This document shows positions 1 to 8,357 of a DNA stretch of 64,000 nt, piece after piece; position 1 is the first letter of the stretch, and every line of letters starts with the position of its first letter. Where the stretch lies: positions 575,827 through 639,826 of the forward strand of contig CAVSIP010000007.1 of the NCBI GenBank assembly GCA_963728075.1, read 5' to 3'. The notes beneath the pieces were generated by a model. The model did not search any database, was not told the DNA's origin, and was given only the letters and a program-made list of their open reading frames with translations. Made by a program: the position numbers and the translations under genes. Origin of the DNA: CAVSIP01 sp963728075. Lineage in GTDB: Bacteria > Actinomycetota > Actinomycetes > JAFAQI01 > DASSKL01.

Positions 1-478
1 GGTAGTCCTGCACGAGCACGCTGGCCCCGTCGGCCGCCTCCTCGGCCAGCGCCTCGGCGAACGTCCGGTTGTACTGCACGTAGGCCTGCCACTCGCGGGC
101 GAAGCGCTGGTCGAACGACGGCGTGCGGGGCGGGTTGAACAGCAGGTGGTTGACGAACCACAGGGTGGAGTTCGCGACCGCGTTGTACGCCCGGTGGAAC
201 GTCGCCTCGTCGATCGCGAGCATGCGTACGGCGGTGTCGCCGGTGTCGTGGCCGGCGCGGTCGAGCCGGCCGCCGGGGGCGCGGGCGGCGACCTCCCGAT
301 CGGCGGGGCTGAGCGCGGCGCACACCCACAGCAGGTCGCGGTCGCGGGCGGCGGTGCGCAGGCCGGCGACCAGGCCGCCCGCCCCGCCCTGGTGTGCGGT
401 GAGCGTGCCGTCGTCGCTGGTCCGGAAGGAGACCGGGCCCCGGTTGGAGGCCACCAGGACTCCTGCCCGCGCTGGCAC
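1..478 (-). CDS. otsA: Alpha,alpha-trehalose-phosphate synthase, 5' part
   Basis: This cytoplasmic GT20 enzyme joins glucose from UDP-glucose to glucose-6-phosphate, the first step of OtsAB trehalose synthesis. Only the first 159 codons lie in the window; the gene runs off the left edge. Seen: VLVASNRGPVSF at residues 7-18, the glycine loop HQGGAGGL at 29-36, and FNPPRTPSFDQ and VLVQDY near the edge, all in family order. The GTG at 478 is chosen because a TACGAT hexamer sits six bases before it, leaving no room for a ribosome site (leaderless start). It diverges from the CDF exporter gene. The family is clear; the rest of the protein is unseen. Confidence 0.88.
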   Translation of the reverse strand, partial: MPARAGVLVASNRGPVSFRTSDDGTLTAHQGGAGGLVAGLRTAARDRDLLWVCAALSPADREVAARAPGGRLDRAGHDTGDTAVRMLAIDEATFHRAYNAVANSTLWFVNHLLFNPPRTPSFDQRFAREWQAYVQYNRTFAEALAEEAADGASVLVQDY

Positions 479-484
479 CCGGCG

Positions 485-490
485 ATCGTA
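485..490 (-). promoter_or_regulatory. Predicted -10 box, leaderless otsA
   Basis: TACGAT, followed by six bases and the GTG at 478. This spacing places transcription start at or next to the start codon. Confidence 0.5.
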
Positions 491-555
491 GTGGCGCGGT
501 CACCGCGGGGCGATCCCGGGTACACGGTCCGTCAGGAGAGGGAGAGGAGCCCGTC

Positions 556-1506
556 GTGGCCGGGGAGAGCAAACGGACGGTGACCATCGCGCTCGGTGCG
601 AACGCGGTCATCGCGGTGACGAAGTTCGCCGGCGGGTTCCTCACCGGCTCCGCCGCGTTGTTCTCCGAGGGTGCGCACTCGATCGCGGACACGATGAACC
701 AGGCCTTCCTGCTCACCTCGCTCAAGCGCAGCAAGCGGGGTGCGGACGCGCAGCACCCCTTCGGCTACGGCAAGGAGCGGTTCTTCTGGGCGCTCATCGC
801 CGCGGTCGGGATCCTCGTGGCCGGCGCCGGTTTCTCGACCATCGAGGCGTACCAGGCCTTCACCAGCCACGAGCACACCTCGGGCAACTACTTCCTCATC
901 GCCTACGCCGTCCTCGTCGTCGCGTTCCTGTCGGAGGGCACGTCGTGGCTGCGAGCGGTCCGGCAGACGCGCGGTGAGGCGAAGCAGGCCGGCCGTGGCG
1001 TGATCGAGCACATCCGCACGAGCAGCGACCCGAGCGTCAAGACGGTGGCCGGTGAGGACACCGCAGCGCTCATCGGGCTCGTGTTCGCCTTCTTCGGGAT
1101 CGCCCTGCACCAGGCGACCGGTAACGGCTGGTGGGAGGGCGTCGCGGCCGCCCTGATCGCGGTCCTGCTGGTCGTCGTGGGGATCGCGCTCGGCAACGAC
1201 GTGAAGGGCCTGCTCATCGGTGAGGCCGCCGACCCGGCCCTGCGCCGCGACGTCACCGACTACCTCGGGCGGCACTCGGCGGTCGACCGGGTCGTCGACC
1301 TGCTCACGATGCGACTGGGTGCGGACGACGTGCTCCTGGCGGCGCGGGTGGACCTCGTCGAGGAGCTGGACGCGAACGCGGTCGAGCGGATCAGCGCCGA
1401 CATCGACCACGAGATCGGCGAGCGATGGCCGAAGGTCCGCCACGTCTTCCTCGACGCGACCCGGTCGGACGAGCGGGTGGAGCGCGTGGGTCTGCCGCAG
1501 CGCTGA
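556..1506 (+). CDS. Cation diffusion facilitator family transporter
   Basis: An inner-membrane divalent metal/proton antiporter of the CDF family, 316 aa, normal family length. Seen: a first membrane segment at about residues 9-30, the family metal motif HSIAD at 41-45, the conserved HPFGYGKERFFWAL loop near 68-81, further hydrophobic segments, and a cytoplasmic C-terminal domain from about 215. The partner acidic site in the later membrane segment reads EDTAALIGL rather than a second HxxxD, so zinc specificity is not assured. The start GTG at 556 follows a purine-rich GAGAGGGAGAGGAG. It is a single gene, divergent from otsA. Confidence 0.9.
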   Translation: MAGESKRTVTIALGANAVIAVTKFAGGFLTGSAALFSEGAHSIADTMNQAFLLTSLKRSKRGADAQHPFGYGKERFFWALIAAVGILVAGAGFSTIEAYQAFTSHEHTSGNYFLIAYAVLVVAFLSEGTSWLRAVRQTRGEAKQAGRGVIEHIRTSSDPSVKTVAGEDTAALIGLVFAFFGIALHQATGNGWWEGVAAALIAVLLVVVGIALGNDVKGLLIGEAADPALRRDVTDYLGRHSAVDRVVDLLTMRLGADDVLLAARVDLVEELDANAVERISADIDHEIGERWPKVRHVFLDATRSDERVERVGLPQR

Positions 1507-1566
1507 CCTCCGGGGCGCCACCGGCGCGCGGTGTGCCACACTTGTCGGCACAACTGCATACGGAAG

Positions 1567-1696
1567 CTCATCCAGAGGGGCAGAGGGACCGGCCCGTTGA
1601 AGCCCCGGCAACCACTCCGGCGTCATTCCTTGCAGCCTGCGAGGCCCGCCGCGAGCACGGTGCCAATTCCGTCCCGCCATGTGCGGGGGAGATGAG
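1567..1696 (+). promoter_or_regulatory. SAM-I (S-box) riboswitch
   Basis: P1 closes CTCATC (1567-1572) with GATGAG (1691-1696). Between them lie the class hallmarks in order: CAGAGGGGCAGAGGGA (kink-turn side of P2), GGCCCGTTGAAGCCCCGGCA followed by ACC, and GGTGCCAATTCC. The Shine-Dalgarno sequence AGGAGAGG of the next gene begins inside the 3' arm of P1, so SAM binding could hide the ribosome site directly. It controls the ThrC-like gene 15 bases downstream. Class identification is by conserved core; no folding program was run. Confidence 0.93.
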
Positions 1697-1710
1697 GAGA
1701 GGCCTCGCTC

Positions 1711-2967
1711 ATGTCTGTTCTCGACGACACCGCTCTCGCTGACGTCCGTGCGGACGCGCGGTTCGGTTCCGCCCGTGCGCTCGGCTGCCGCGAGTGCGGA
1801 CACACCTACGACCTCACCGCGGGCCACGTGTGCGAGCTGTGCTTCGGCCCGCTCGAGGTCGTGTACGACTTCCCGCGCGTGACCCGTGCCGACATCGAGG
1901 CCGGCCCCCGGACGATGTGGCGCTACGCGTCGCTGCTGCCGGCGCAGCCGCTCGTCGACCTGCAGGTCGGCATGACCCGGCTGGTCCGCGCCGACAACCT
2001 CGCCCGCGAGCTCGGCATGCGCGCGCTGTGGGTGAAGGACGACAGCGGCAACCCGACGCACTCGTTCAAGGACCGCGTGGTCGCGGTGGCCGCGTCGGCC
2101 GCCAAGGCGCTCGGGTACGAGGTGCTCGCCTGCGCGTCCACCGGCAACCTGGCGAACGCGGTCGCCGCCGCGGCGGCGCGGGCCGGGATGCGCTCGGTCG
2201 TGCTCATCCCGTCCGACCTGGAGCCGGGCAAGGTCGTCACCACGGCCGTGTACGGCGGGACGCTCGTCGCGGTCGACGGCACGTACGACGACGTCAACCG
2301 GCTGTGCTCGGAGGTCGCGGGCGAGGAGCCGTGGGCGTTCGTCAACGTCAACGTCCGGCCGTTCTACGCCGAGGGTTCCAAGACCGTCGGCTACGAGATC
2401 GCCGAGCAGCTCGGCTGGCGGCTGCCCGAGCAGGTGGTCGTACCGATCGCCTCCGGCTCGCTGCTCACGAAGGTGGACAAGGCCTGGCGTGAGCTGGGCA
2501 GCCTCGACCTCGTCGAGGCGACGCCGTACCGCGTCTTCGGCGCGCAGGCGACCGGCTGCTCGCCGGTGTCCGCCGCGTTCCGGGCCGGCCACGACGTCGT
2601 CCAGCCGGTACGCCCGTCGACGATCGCCAAGTCGCTGGCGATCGGCAACCCGGCGGACGGCCCGTACGCGCTCGACGTCGTCCGCCGCACCGGCGGGGCC
2701 ATCGCGGACGTCCCCGACGACGAGGTCGTCGACGGCATCCGGCTGCTGGCCCGTACGGAGGGGGTCTTCGGGGAGACCGCCGGTGGGGTGACGGTCGCGT
2801 CGCTGCGCAAGCTGCTCGCCGAGGGCGCGCTCGACCCCGACGCCGAGACGGTGATCCTCAACACCGGTGACGGGCTGAAGACGCTCGACGCGGTCGCACC
2901 GGTCGCGCGCCCGACCGTGACCATCCCCCCGTCGCTGGAGGCGTTCCGGTCGGCGGTGACGGCATGA
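1711..2967 (+). CDS. thrC: Threonine synthase-family PLP enzyme with N-terminal zinc ribbon
   Basis: A fold-type II PLP enzyme, 418 aa. Threonine synthase converts O-phosphohomoserine to threonine; relatives such as cysteate synthase use other phospho-amino acids. Seen: a zinc ribbon with cysteines 26, 29, 41 and 44 (CREC and CELC), the PLP lysine K121 in THSFKDR, the phosphate-binding STGNLAN near 143, and a late glycine-rich NTGDGLK. It lies directly behind a SAM-I riboswitch and overlaps a CysO-like sulfur carrier gene by four bases (ATGA). That context suggests a role in sulfur amino acid metabolism. The threonine synthase name rests on family only; hom and thrB are not present. Start ATG at 1711 follows AGGAGAGG. 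Confidence 0.85.
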   Translation: MSVLDDTALADVRADARFGSARALGCRECGHTYDLTAGHVCELCFGPLEVVYDFPRVTRADIEAGPRTMWRYASLLPAQPLVDLQVGMTRLVRADNLARELGMRALWVKDDSGNPTHSFKDRVVAVAASAAKALGYEVLACASTGNLANAVAAAAARAGMRSVVLIPSDLEPGKVVTTAVYGGTLVAVDGTYDDVNRLCSEVAGEEPWAFVNVNVRPFYAEGSKTVGYEIAEQLGWRLPEQVVVPIASGSLLTKVDKAWRELGSLDLVEATPYRVFGAQATGCSPVSAAFRAGHDVVQPVRPSTIAKSLAIGNPADGPYALDVVRRTGGAIADVPDDEVVDGIRLLARTEGVFGETAGGVTVASLRKLLAEGALDPDAETVILNTGDGLKTLDAVAPVARPTVTIPPSLEAFRSAVTA

Positions 2968-3239
2968 GCGTGACCGTGCGCGTGCCCACCATCCTGCGCA
3001 ACCTCACCGGTGGCGCGTCCGAGGTCGCTGTCGACGGGGCCACCCTCGCCGAGGTGCTGGACAAGCTCGAGGCCGAGCACCCCGGCGTACGCGAGCGGGT
3101 GCTCGACGACAGCGGCACGCTGCGCCGGTTCGTCAACGTCTACGTCGGTGATGACGACGTCCGCTTCGCCGGCGGCCTGGCTACCGCGACGCCGGACGGG
3201 TCGACGGTGTCGATCATTCCCGCCGTCGCGGGCGGCTGA
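2964..3239 (+). CDS. MoaD/ThiS-family sulfur carrier, CysO-like
   Basis: A 91-aa ubiquitin-fold carrier ending in the free diglycine VAGG that such proteins need for adenylation and thiocarboxylate formation. From memory, it resembles mycobacterial CysO more than MoaD or ThiS: VPTILRNLTGG at the start, RFVNVYVGDDDVRFAGGLAT in the middle and IIPAVAGG at the end. In Mycobacterium, CysO delivers sulfur to O-phosphoserine through CysM. Here the neighbour is a ThrC-family enzyme, with no cysM or mec homologue nearby. The ATG overlaps the upstream stop codon (ATGA), so the pair is probably co-transcribed and translationally coupled under SAM-I control. Confidence 0.88.
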   Translation: MSVTVRVPTILRNLTGGASEVAVDGATLAEVLDKLEAEHPGVRERVLDDSGTLRRFVNVYVGDDDVRFAGGLATATPDGSTVSIIPAVAGG

Positions 3240-3249
3240 CCCGGACGGG

Positions 3250-3255
3250 TAGCGT
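3250..3255 (+). promoter_or_regulatory. Predicted -10 box, leaderless plsC
   Basis: TAGCGT six bases before the GTG at 3262. Just 22 bases separate this gene from the previous stop, and there is no ribosome-binding site. Confidence 0.5.
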
Positions 3256-3261
3256 CAGCCC

Positions 3262-4033
3262 GTGCCCGAGATCGTCTACCCACCCGTCATCGGCCTGGCG
3301 CGGCTGAGCTTCCGCGCGCTGGGCCTGCGTATCGTCATGACCGGTACCGAGCACGTGCCGCGGACGGGCGGTGCCGTGCTCGCGTCGAACCACGTGAGCT
3401 ACCTCGACTTCATCTTCGCGGGGCTCGCGGCACGCCCGTCGAAGCGGCTGGTGCGGTTCATGGCGAAGGACGCGGTGTTCGACCACCGCGTCTCGGGGCC
3501 GCTCATGCGCGGCATGAAGCACATCAGCGTCGACCGGGAGGCGGGCGCGCAGTCCTACCGGGACGCCGTCGACTACCTGCGCCTTGGCGAGATCGTCGGC
3601 GTGTTCCCCGAGGCGACGATCAGCCGGTCGTTCGAGCTGAAGGGGTTCAAGACCGGCGCCGCGCGGATGGCGCTGGAGGCCGGCGTACCGATCGTGCCGG
3701 TCGTCGTCTGGGGCACCCAGCGCATCATGACGAAGGGGCGCCCCCGCGACTTCACCCGCGGCCGGACGATCTTCATCTCCGTCGGCGAGCCCTTCACGCC
3801 GGCCGCCCGGTACGGACGTGGAGGTCGTCACCGCGGACCTCAAGGAGCGCATGGGGGTCCTGCTGGAGAAGGTGCAGGCCACCTACCCGGACGCCCCGGC
3901 CGGCGACGGCGACCGCTGGTGGCTGCCCGTACGCCTCGGGGGCACCGCGCCGACGCTCGAGGAGGCCGAGGCGATGGACGCCGCGGACCGGGCCGAGCGC
4001 GCCGCCCGCCGCGCCGCCCGTACCGAGGGCTGA
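3262..4033 (+). pseudogene. plsC: 1-acyl-sn-glycerol-3-phosphate acyltransferase, frameshifted
   Basis: A membrane-bound acyltransferase that makes phosphatidic acid from lysophosphatidic acid. Seen: catalytic NHVSYLD (H44, D49) and the substrate motif FPEATISRS (115-123). The first frame is family-like to GEPFTPA, then turns into arginine/glycine-rich nonsense. The family-like sequence resumes one frame over as PGTDVEVVTADLKERM and ends at 4033. Dropping one base in the GC run 3799-3810 restores one 256-aa protein. Three genes and one IS in this window carry such indels, so a sequence error is as likely as real inactivation. As written, the frame runs on to 4128. Confidence 0.82.
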
Positions 4034-4048
4034 CCGCCCGACACCCGG

Positions 4049-4075
4049 CTTGCACTCACCGGGGTCGAGTGCTAA
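4049..4075 (+). promoter_or_regulatory. CIRCE operator, distal copy
   Basis: CIRCE is the HrcA repressor site, TTAGCACTC-N9-GAGTGCTAA. Here the left arm CTTGCACTC matches 7 of 9 bases, the spacer is exactly 9, and the right arm GAGTGCTAA is perfect. It controls groEL. Confidence 0.82.
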
Positions 4076-4084
4076 TACTTGTCG

Positions 4085-4111
4085 TTAGCACTCACCTGCT
4101 ACGAGTGACAA
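4085..4111 (+). promoter_or_regulatory. CIRCE operator, proximal copy
   Basis: The left arm TTAGCACTC is perfect, the spacer is 9, and the right arm GAGTGACAA matches 7 of 9. It begins 9 bases after the distal copy ends, so four half-sites stand in register at equal spacing. The two inner arms, both perfect, also form an inverted repeat with each other. Confidence 0.82.
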
Positions 4112-4212
4112 CAGACCGGTACCGGTGAGGCCGCCGCGGGTGACCCCCGCCAGGCCTGCCGTCGCGGGCGTCCGGGCCCGGTCGGTACATCCCAAGCGCG
4201 GGGAGGATCCGC

Positions 4213-5841
<1,629 letters not shown>

Positions 5842-5859
5842 GTCCAGCACTCCCTGTAC

Positions 5860-5893
5860 GAAGGGCGGTCCCGCTGCGGCGGGGCCGCCCTTC
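5860..5893 (+). terminator. Hairpin terminator after groEL
   Basis: GAAGGGCGG (5860-5868) pairs with CCGCCCTTC (5885-5893) around a GC-rich loop, followed by the short pyrimidine run GGCTTTCC. It lies 19 bases after the groEL stop. Confidence 0.75.
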
Positions 5894-5949
5894 GGCTTTC
5901 CGCTGCGCAACCCTTGGACGAGCCGGCAGCGGCGTGGCACCTTCTGCCC

Positions 5950-7110
5950 ATGCATGACGAGCGCGACACTGTCGGCTGGCTGCTGCGCGTCAGCGTCGCC
6001 GCTGCAGCAGCCGCTACCGCCGCCATCCACTTCGCCGTCACCGGCGAGCACTTCGGCGAGGACGTCTCCCACGGCGTGTTCTTCCTCGTCGTCGGCTGGC
6101 TGCAGGCGGGCTGGGCGTACGCCGTGCTCGCCGGCGCCCGCCGCAGGGTCCTGCTCGCCGGAGCCGCAGTGCAGGCGGCGGTCGTCGTCGTCTGGGCGCT
6201 GAGCCGTACGACCGGGCTGCCGCTGGTACCCAGCGCCGGGGGCGTCGAGCCGGTCGGGGTCGCCGACGCGCTGTCGACCGCGCTCGAGCTGCTCTGCGTC
6301 GTCCTCGTCGCCGCCCTGCTCACCCCGGTCGCGCGGCGTACGGTGGCGCCGGCCGCACGCGCTGCGGTCGCCTCCGTCACGGTGCTGGCGGTGCTCGCCA
6401 GCGCTAGCACGGCGCTGGCCGTCGGCGGTGGTGCGCACGCGCACGACCACGGCACCGCCACGACCGAGCGGGTGGCGCTGATGGACACCGACGCGGGGCC
6501 GATCCTGCTGCCCACCCACACCCACCTCACGGGCGGCGAGGAGCTCGTCGCCGGTGGCAGCTGCACCACGCCGCCGACCGAGGCGGAGCTGCAGGCGGCC
6601 CGCGACCTGGTGAACCGCACGGTCGCCGCCAATGACAAGTACCGCAGCCTGGCTGCGGCCAGGGCCGACGGCTTCACCCCGAACACGCCGAGCGGGCTGC
6701 CGGTCGTCCACTACCTGAACATGCGCAACTACGCGCAGACGTTCGCGGGCACGGAGGTCCTCAACCCGGACGCGCCGCAGGAGCTGGTCTACGCGAACAC
6801 GGCCAAGGGGGCGGTGCTCGTCGCGGTCATGTACCTCATGCCGCCGACCGCTGCCGACCCGCCGATGCCGGCCGGCTGCCTGTACGCCTGGCACGTCCAC
6901 ACGAACCTGTGCTTCCAGGGCGCCAGCGTCGTCGCGCTGCAGCAGGACGGCCGGTGCGCCGCCGGGCAGGAGGCGCGGACGACGCCGCCGATGATGCACG
7001 TCTGGATGGTCCCCGTCGACGGCGGCCCGCTGGCACCGCACGTCGACGACCCGGCCGCGGTGCGGGCGGCCGAGCAGGTGGAGCCGGTGGACGCCGGCAG
7101 CCGGGCCTGA
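5950..7110 (+). CDS. Membrane protein with large C-terminal extracytoplasmic domain
   Basis: 386 aa, function unknown. Five hydrophobic segments occupy roughly residues 8-30, 37-57, 62-83, 99-120 and 130-152. A histidine-rich GGGAHAHDHG linker and a soluble domain of about 220 residues follow, which includes HTHLTGGEELVAGG, HYLNMRNYAQTFAG and WHVHTNLCF. Clustered histidines and two cysteines hint at metal binding, but this is inference. ATG at 5950 is preferred over the upstream TTG at 5914, which lies close to the groEL terminator. It stands alone, convergent with the next gene. Confidence 0.7.
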   Translation: MHDERDTVGWLLRVSVAAAAAATAAIHFAVTGEHFGEDVSHGVFFLVVGWLQAGWAYAVLAGARRRVLLAGAAVQAAVVVVWALSRTTGLPLVPSAGGVEPVGVADALSTALELLCVVLVAALLTPVARRTVAPAARAAVASVTVLAVLASASTALAVGGGAHAHDHGTATTERVALMDTDAGPILLPTHTHLTGGEELVAGGSCTTPPTEAELQAARDLVNRTVAANDKYRSLAAARADGFTPNTPSGLPVVHYLNMRNYAQTFAGTEVLNPDAPQELVYANTAKGAVLVAVMYLMPPTAADPPMPAGCLYAWHVHTNLCFQGASVVALQQDGRCAAGQEARTTPPMMHVWMVPVDGGPLAPHVDDPAAVRAAEQVEPVDAGSRA

Positions 7111-7114
7111 GGCC

Positions 7115-7534
7115 TCAGCGGTTGTCGGCGGCCTGGCGCTCCCGGTCGGTCAGGTCGATGTAGTCCTTCTTGGCCGCCACCACGGTGGCGCACGCGGTTG
7201 CCACGTCGCCCATGTAGTCGACCACCTGCGTCGCCCACGGCTGGAACGGGTCGCCCTCGTGCACGCCGGCGACGACCAGCGGGACGCCGGCGTGCAGGGC
7301 GCAGGTGACCCCTGTCTCGCCGAGCGTGGGCACCGGTGCCGGCCGGGCGCGTACGGTGACCGCGACGTCGAAGCCGACGTCCAGCGGGCAGCGGCGACCT
7401 TCGATGAGCGCGTTGCACGGGAACGCCGGTGCGTTGGGCTCGTGGCAGCGCAGGACGCGCGCACCTTTCTTGGCCAGCGACGTCCGGGCCTGCTCGATGG
7501 CCCAGTTGTCCGTGCCCACGACGAGTACGGTCAT
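7115..7534 (-). CDS. Conserved hypothetical protein
   Basis: 139 aa, not recognised. The N-terminus MTVLVVGTDNWAIEQARTSL looks like the first beta-alpha unit of a Rossmann-type fold. Later segments alternate hydrophobic strands (FDVAVTVRA, CALHAGVPLVVAG) with helices. Cysteines occur at CHEPNAPAFPC and in GRRCPLD. A start at 7570 would add MAESRAGGERRR; 7534 is preferred because the fold begins there. It diverges from the response regulator with 130 bases between, which may hold both promoters. It could serve the same signalling unit, but nothing in the sequence proves it. Confidence 0.65.
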   Translation of the reverse strand: MTVLVVGTDNWAIEQARTSLAKKGARVLRCHEPNAPAFPCNALIEGRRCPLDVGFDVAVTVRARPAPVPTLGETGVTCALHAGVPLVVAGVHEGDPFQPWATQVVDYMGDVATACATVVAAKKDYIDLTDRERQAADNR

Positions 7535-7664
7535 GCGCCGACGCTCGCCACCAGCACGGCTCTCTGCCATGCGCTCGACGATGTAAGGCACGGAACACCG
7601 CGTGCGCCACGGGGGATCAACAGTTGCCCAACGCGCGGAAGATCCATTCCGTATGGTGGTGCCT

Positions 7665-8357
7665 GTGACTGGGGCGCGGCCGCAGATCCTCGTCGTCGAC
7701 GACGAGGAGGACGTCCGCGACATGATCGCGGAGTACTTGCAGGACGAGGGGTTCCGCGTCCACGAAGCGGCGGACGGCGACGGCGCGCTCGCCGCGCTCA
7801 GCCAGAACCAGGTCGACCTGGTGCTGCTCGACGTCATGCTGCCCAGCCGCGACGGGTTCGACGTGCTCAGCGCGATCCGCCGTAGCAGCGAGGTCCCGGT
7901 CATCCTCGTCACGGGGCGCGGTCAGGAGACCGACCGCATCGTCGGGTTGCGCATGGGCGCCGACGACTACGTGGTCAAGCCGTTCTCCCTCGGGGAGCTC
8001 GCGGCGCGGATCCGGTCGGTGCTGCGCCGGGCCGGTCAGGGTGGTCCGCAGGGCAAGCGGCTGGAGTACGACGGTCTCGCCATCGACCTCGCCACCCGCG
8101 ACGTCGTGGCCGGTGAGCGCAAGGTGGACCTGACGGCCAAGGAGTTCGACCTGCTCGCGTTCCTGGCTGCCGCACCCCGGCAGGTGTTCAGCCGCGAGCA
8201 GCTCCTCTCGAAGGTGTGGGAGTCCTCCTCCGAGTGGCAGGACCCGGCAACCGTCACCGAGCACGTACGCCGGGTCCGGCACAAGATCGAGGCCGACCCG
8301 GACCACCCGCGCTGGGTGTGCACCGTCCGCGGTGTCGGCTACCGCTTCGAGCCCTGA
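7665..8357 (+). CDS. OmpR/PhoB-type response regulator
   Basis: A two-component transcription regulator, 230 aa. Receiver domain at about 1-120: acidic pair D12-D13, phospho-acceptor D56 in DLVLLDVML, T83, and K105 in DDYVVKPFS. Winged-helix DNA-binding domain at about 130-230: LTAKEFDLLAFLAA, EHVRRVRHKIE and VRGVGYRFEP. A TATGGT hexamer (7652-7657) seven bases before GTG 7665 favours that leaderless start; ATG 7653 in the same frame is the alternative. It converges with, and overlaps by 19 bases, the hybrid kinase gene, a plausible but unproven partner. Confidence 0.92.
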   Translation: MTGARPQILVVDDEEDVRDMIAEYLQDEGFRVHEAADGDGALAALSQNQVDLVLLDVMLPSRDGFDVLSAIRRSSEVPVILVTGRGQETDRIVGLRMGADDYVVKPFSLGELAARIRSVLRRAGQGGPQGKRLEYDGLAIDLATRDVVAGERKVDLTAKEFDLLAFLAAAPRQVFSREQLLSKVWESSSEWQDPATVTEHVRRVRHKIEADPDHPRWVCTVRGVGYRFEP

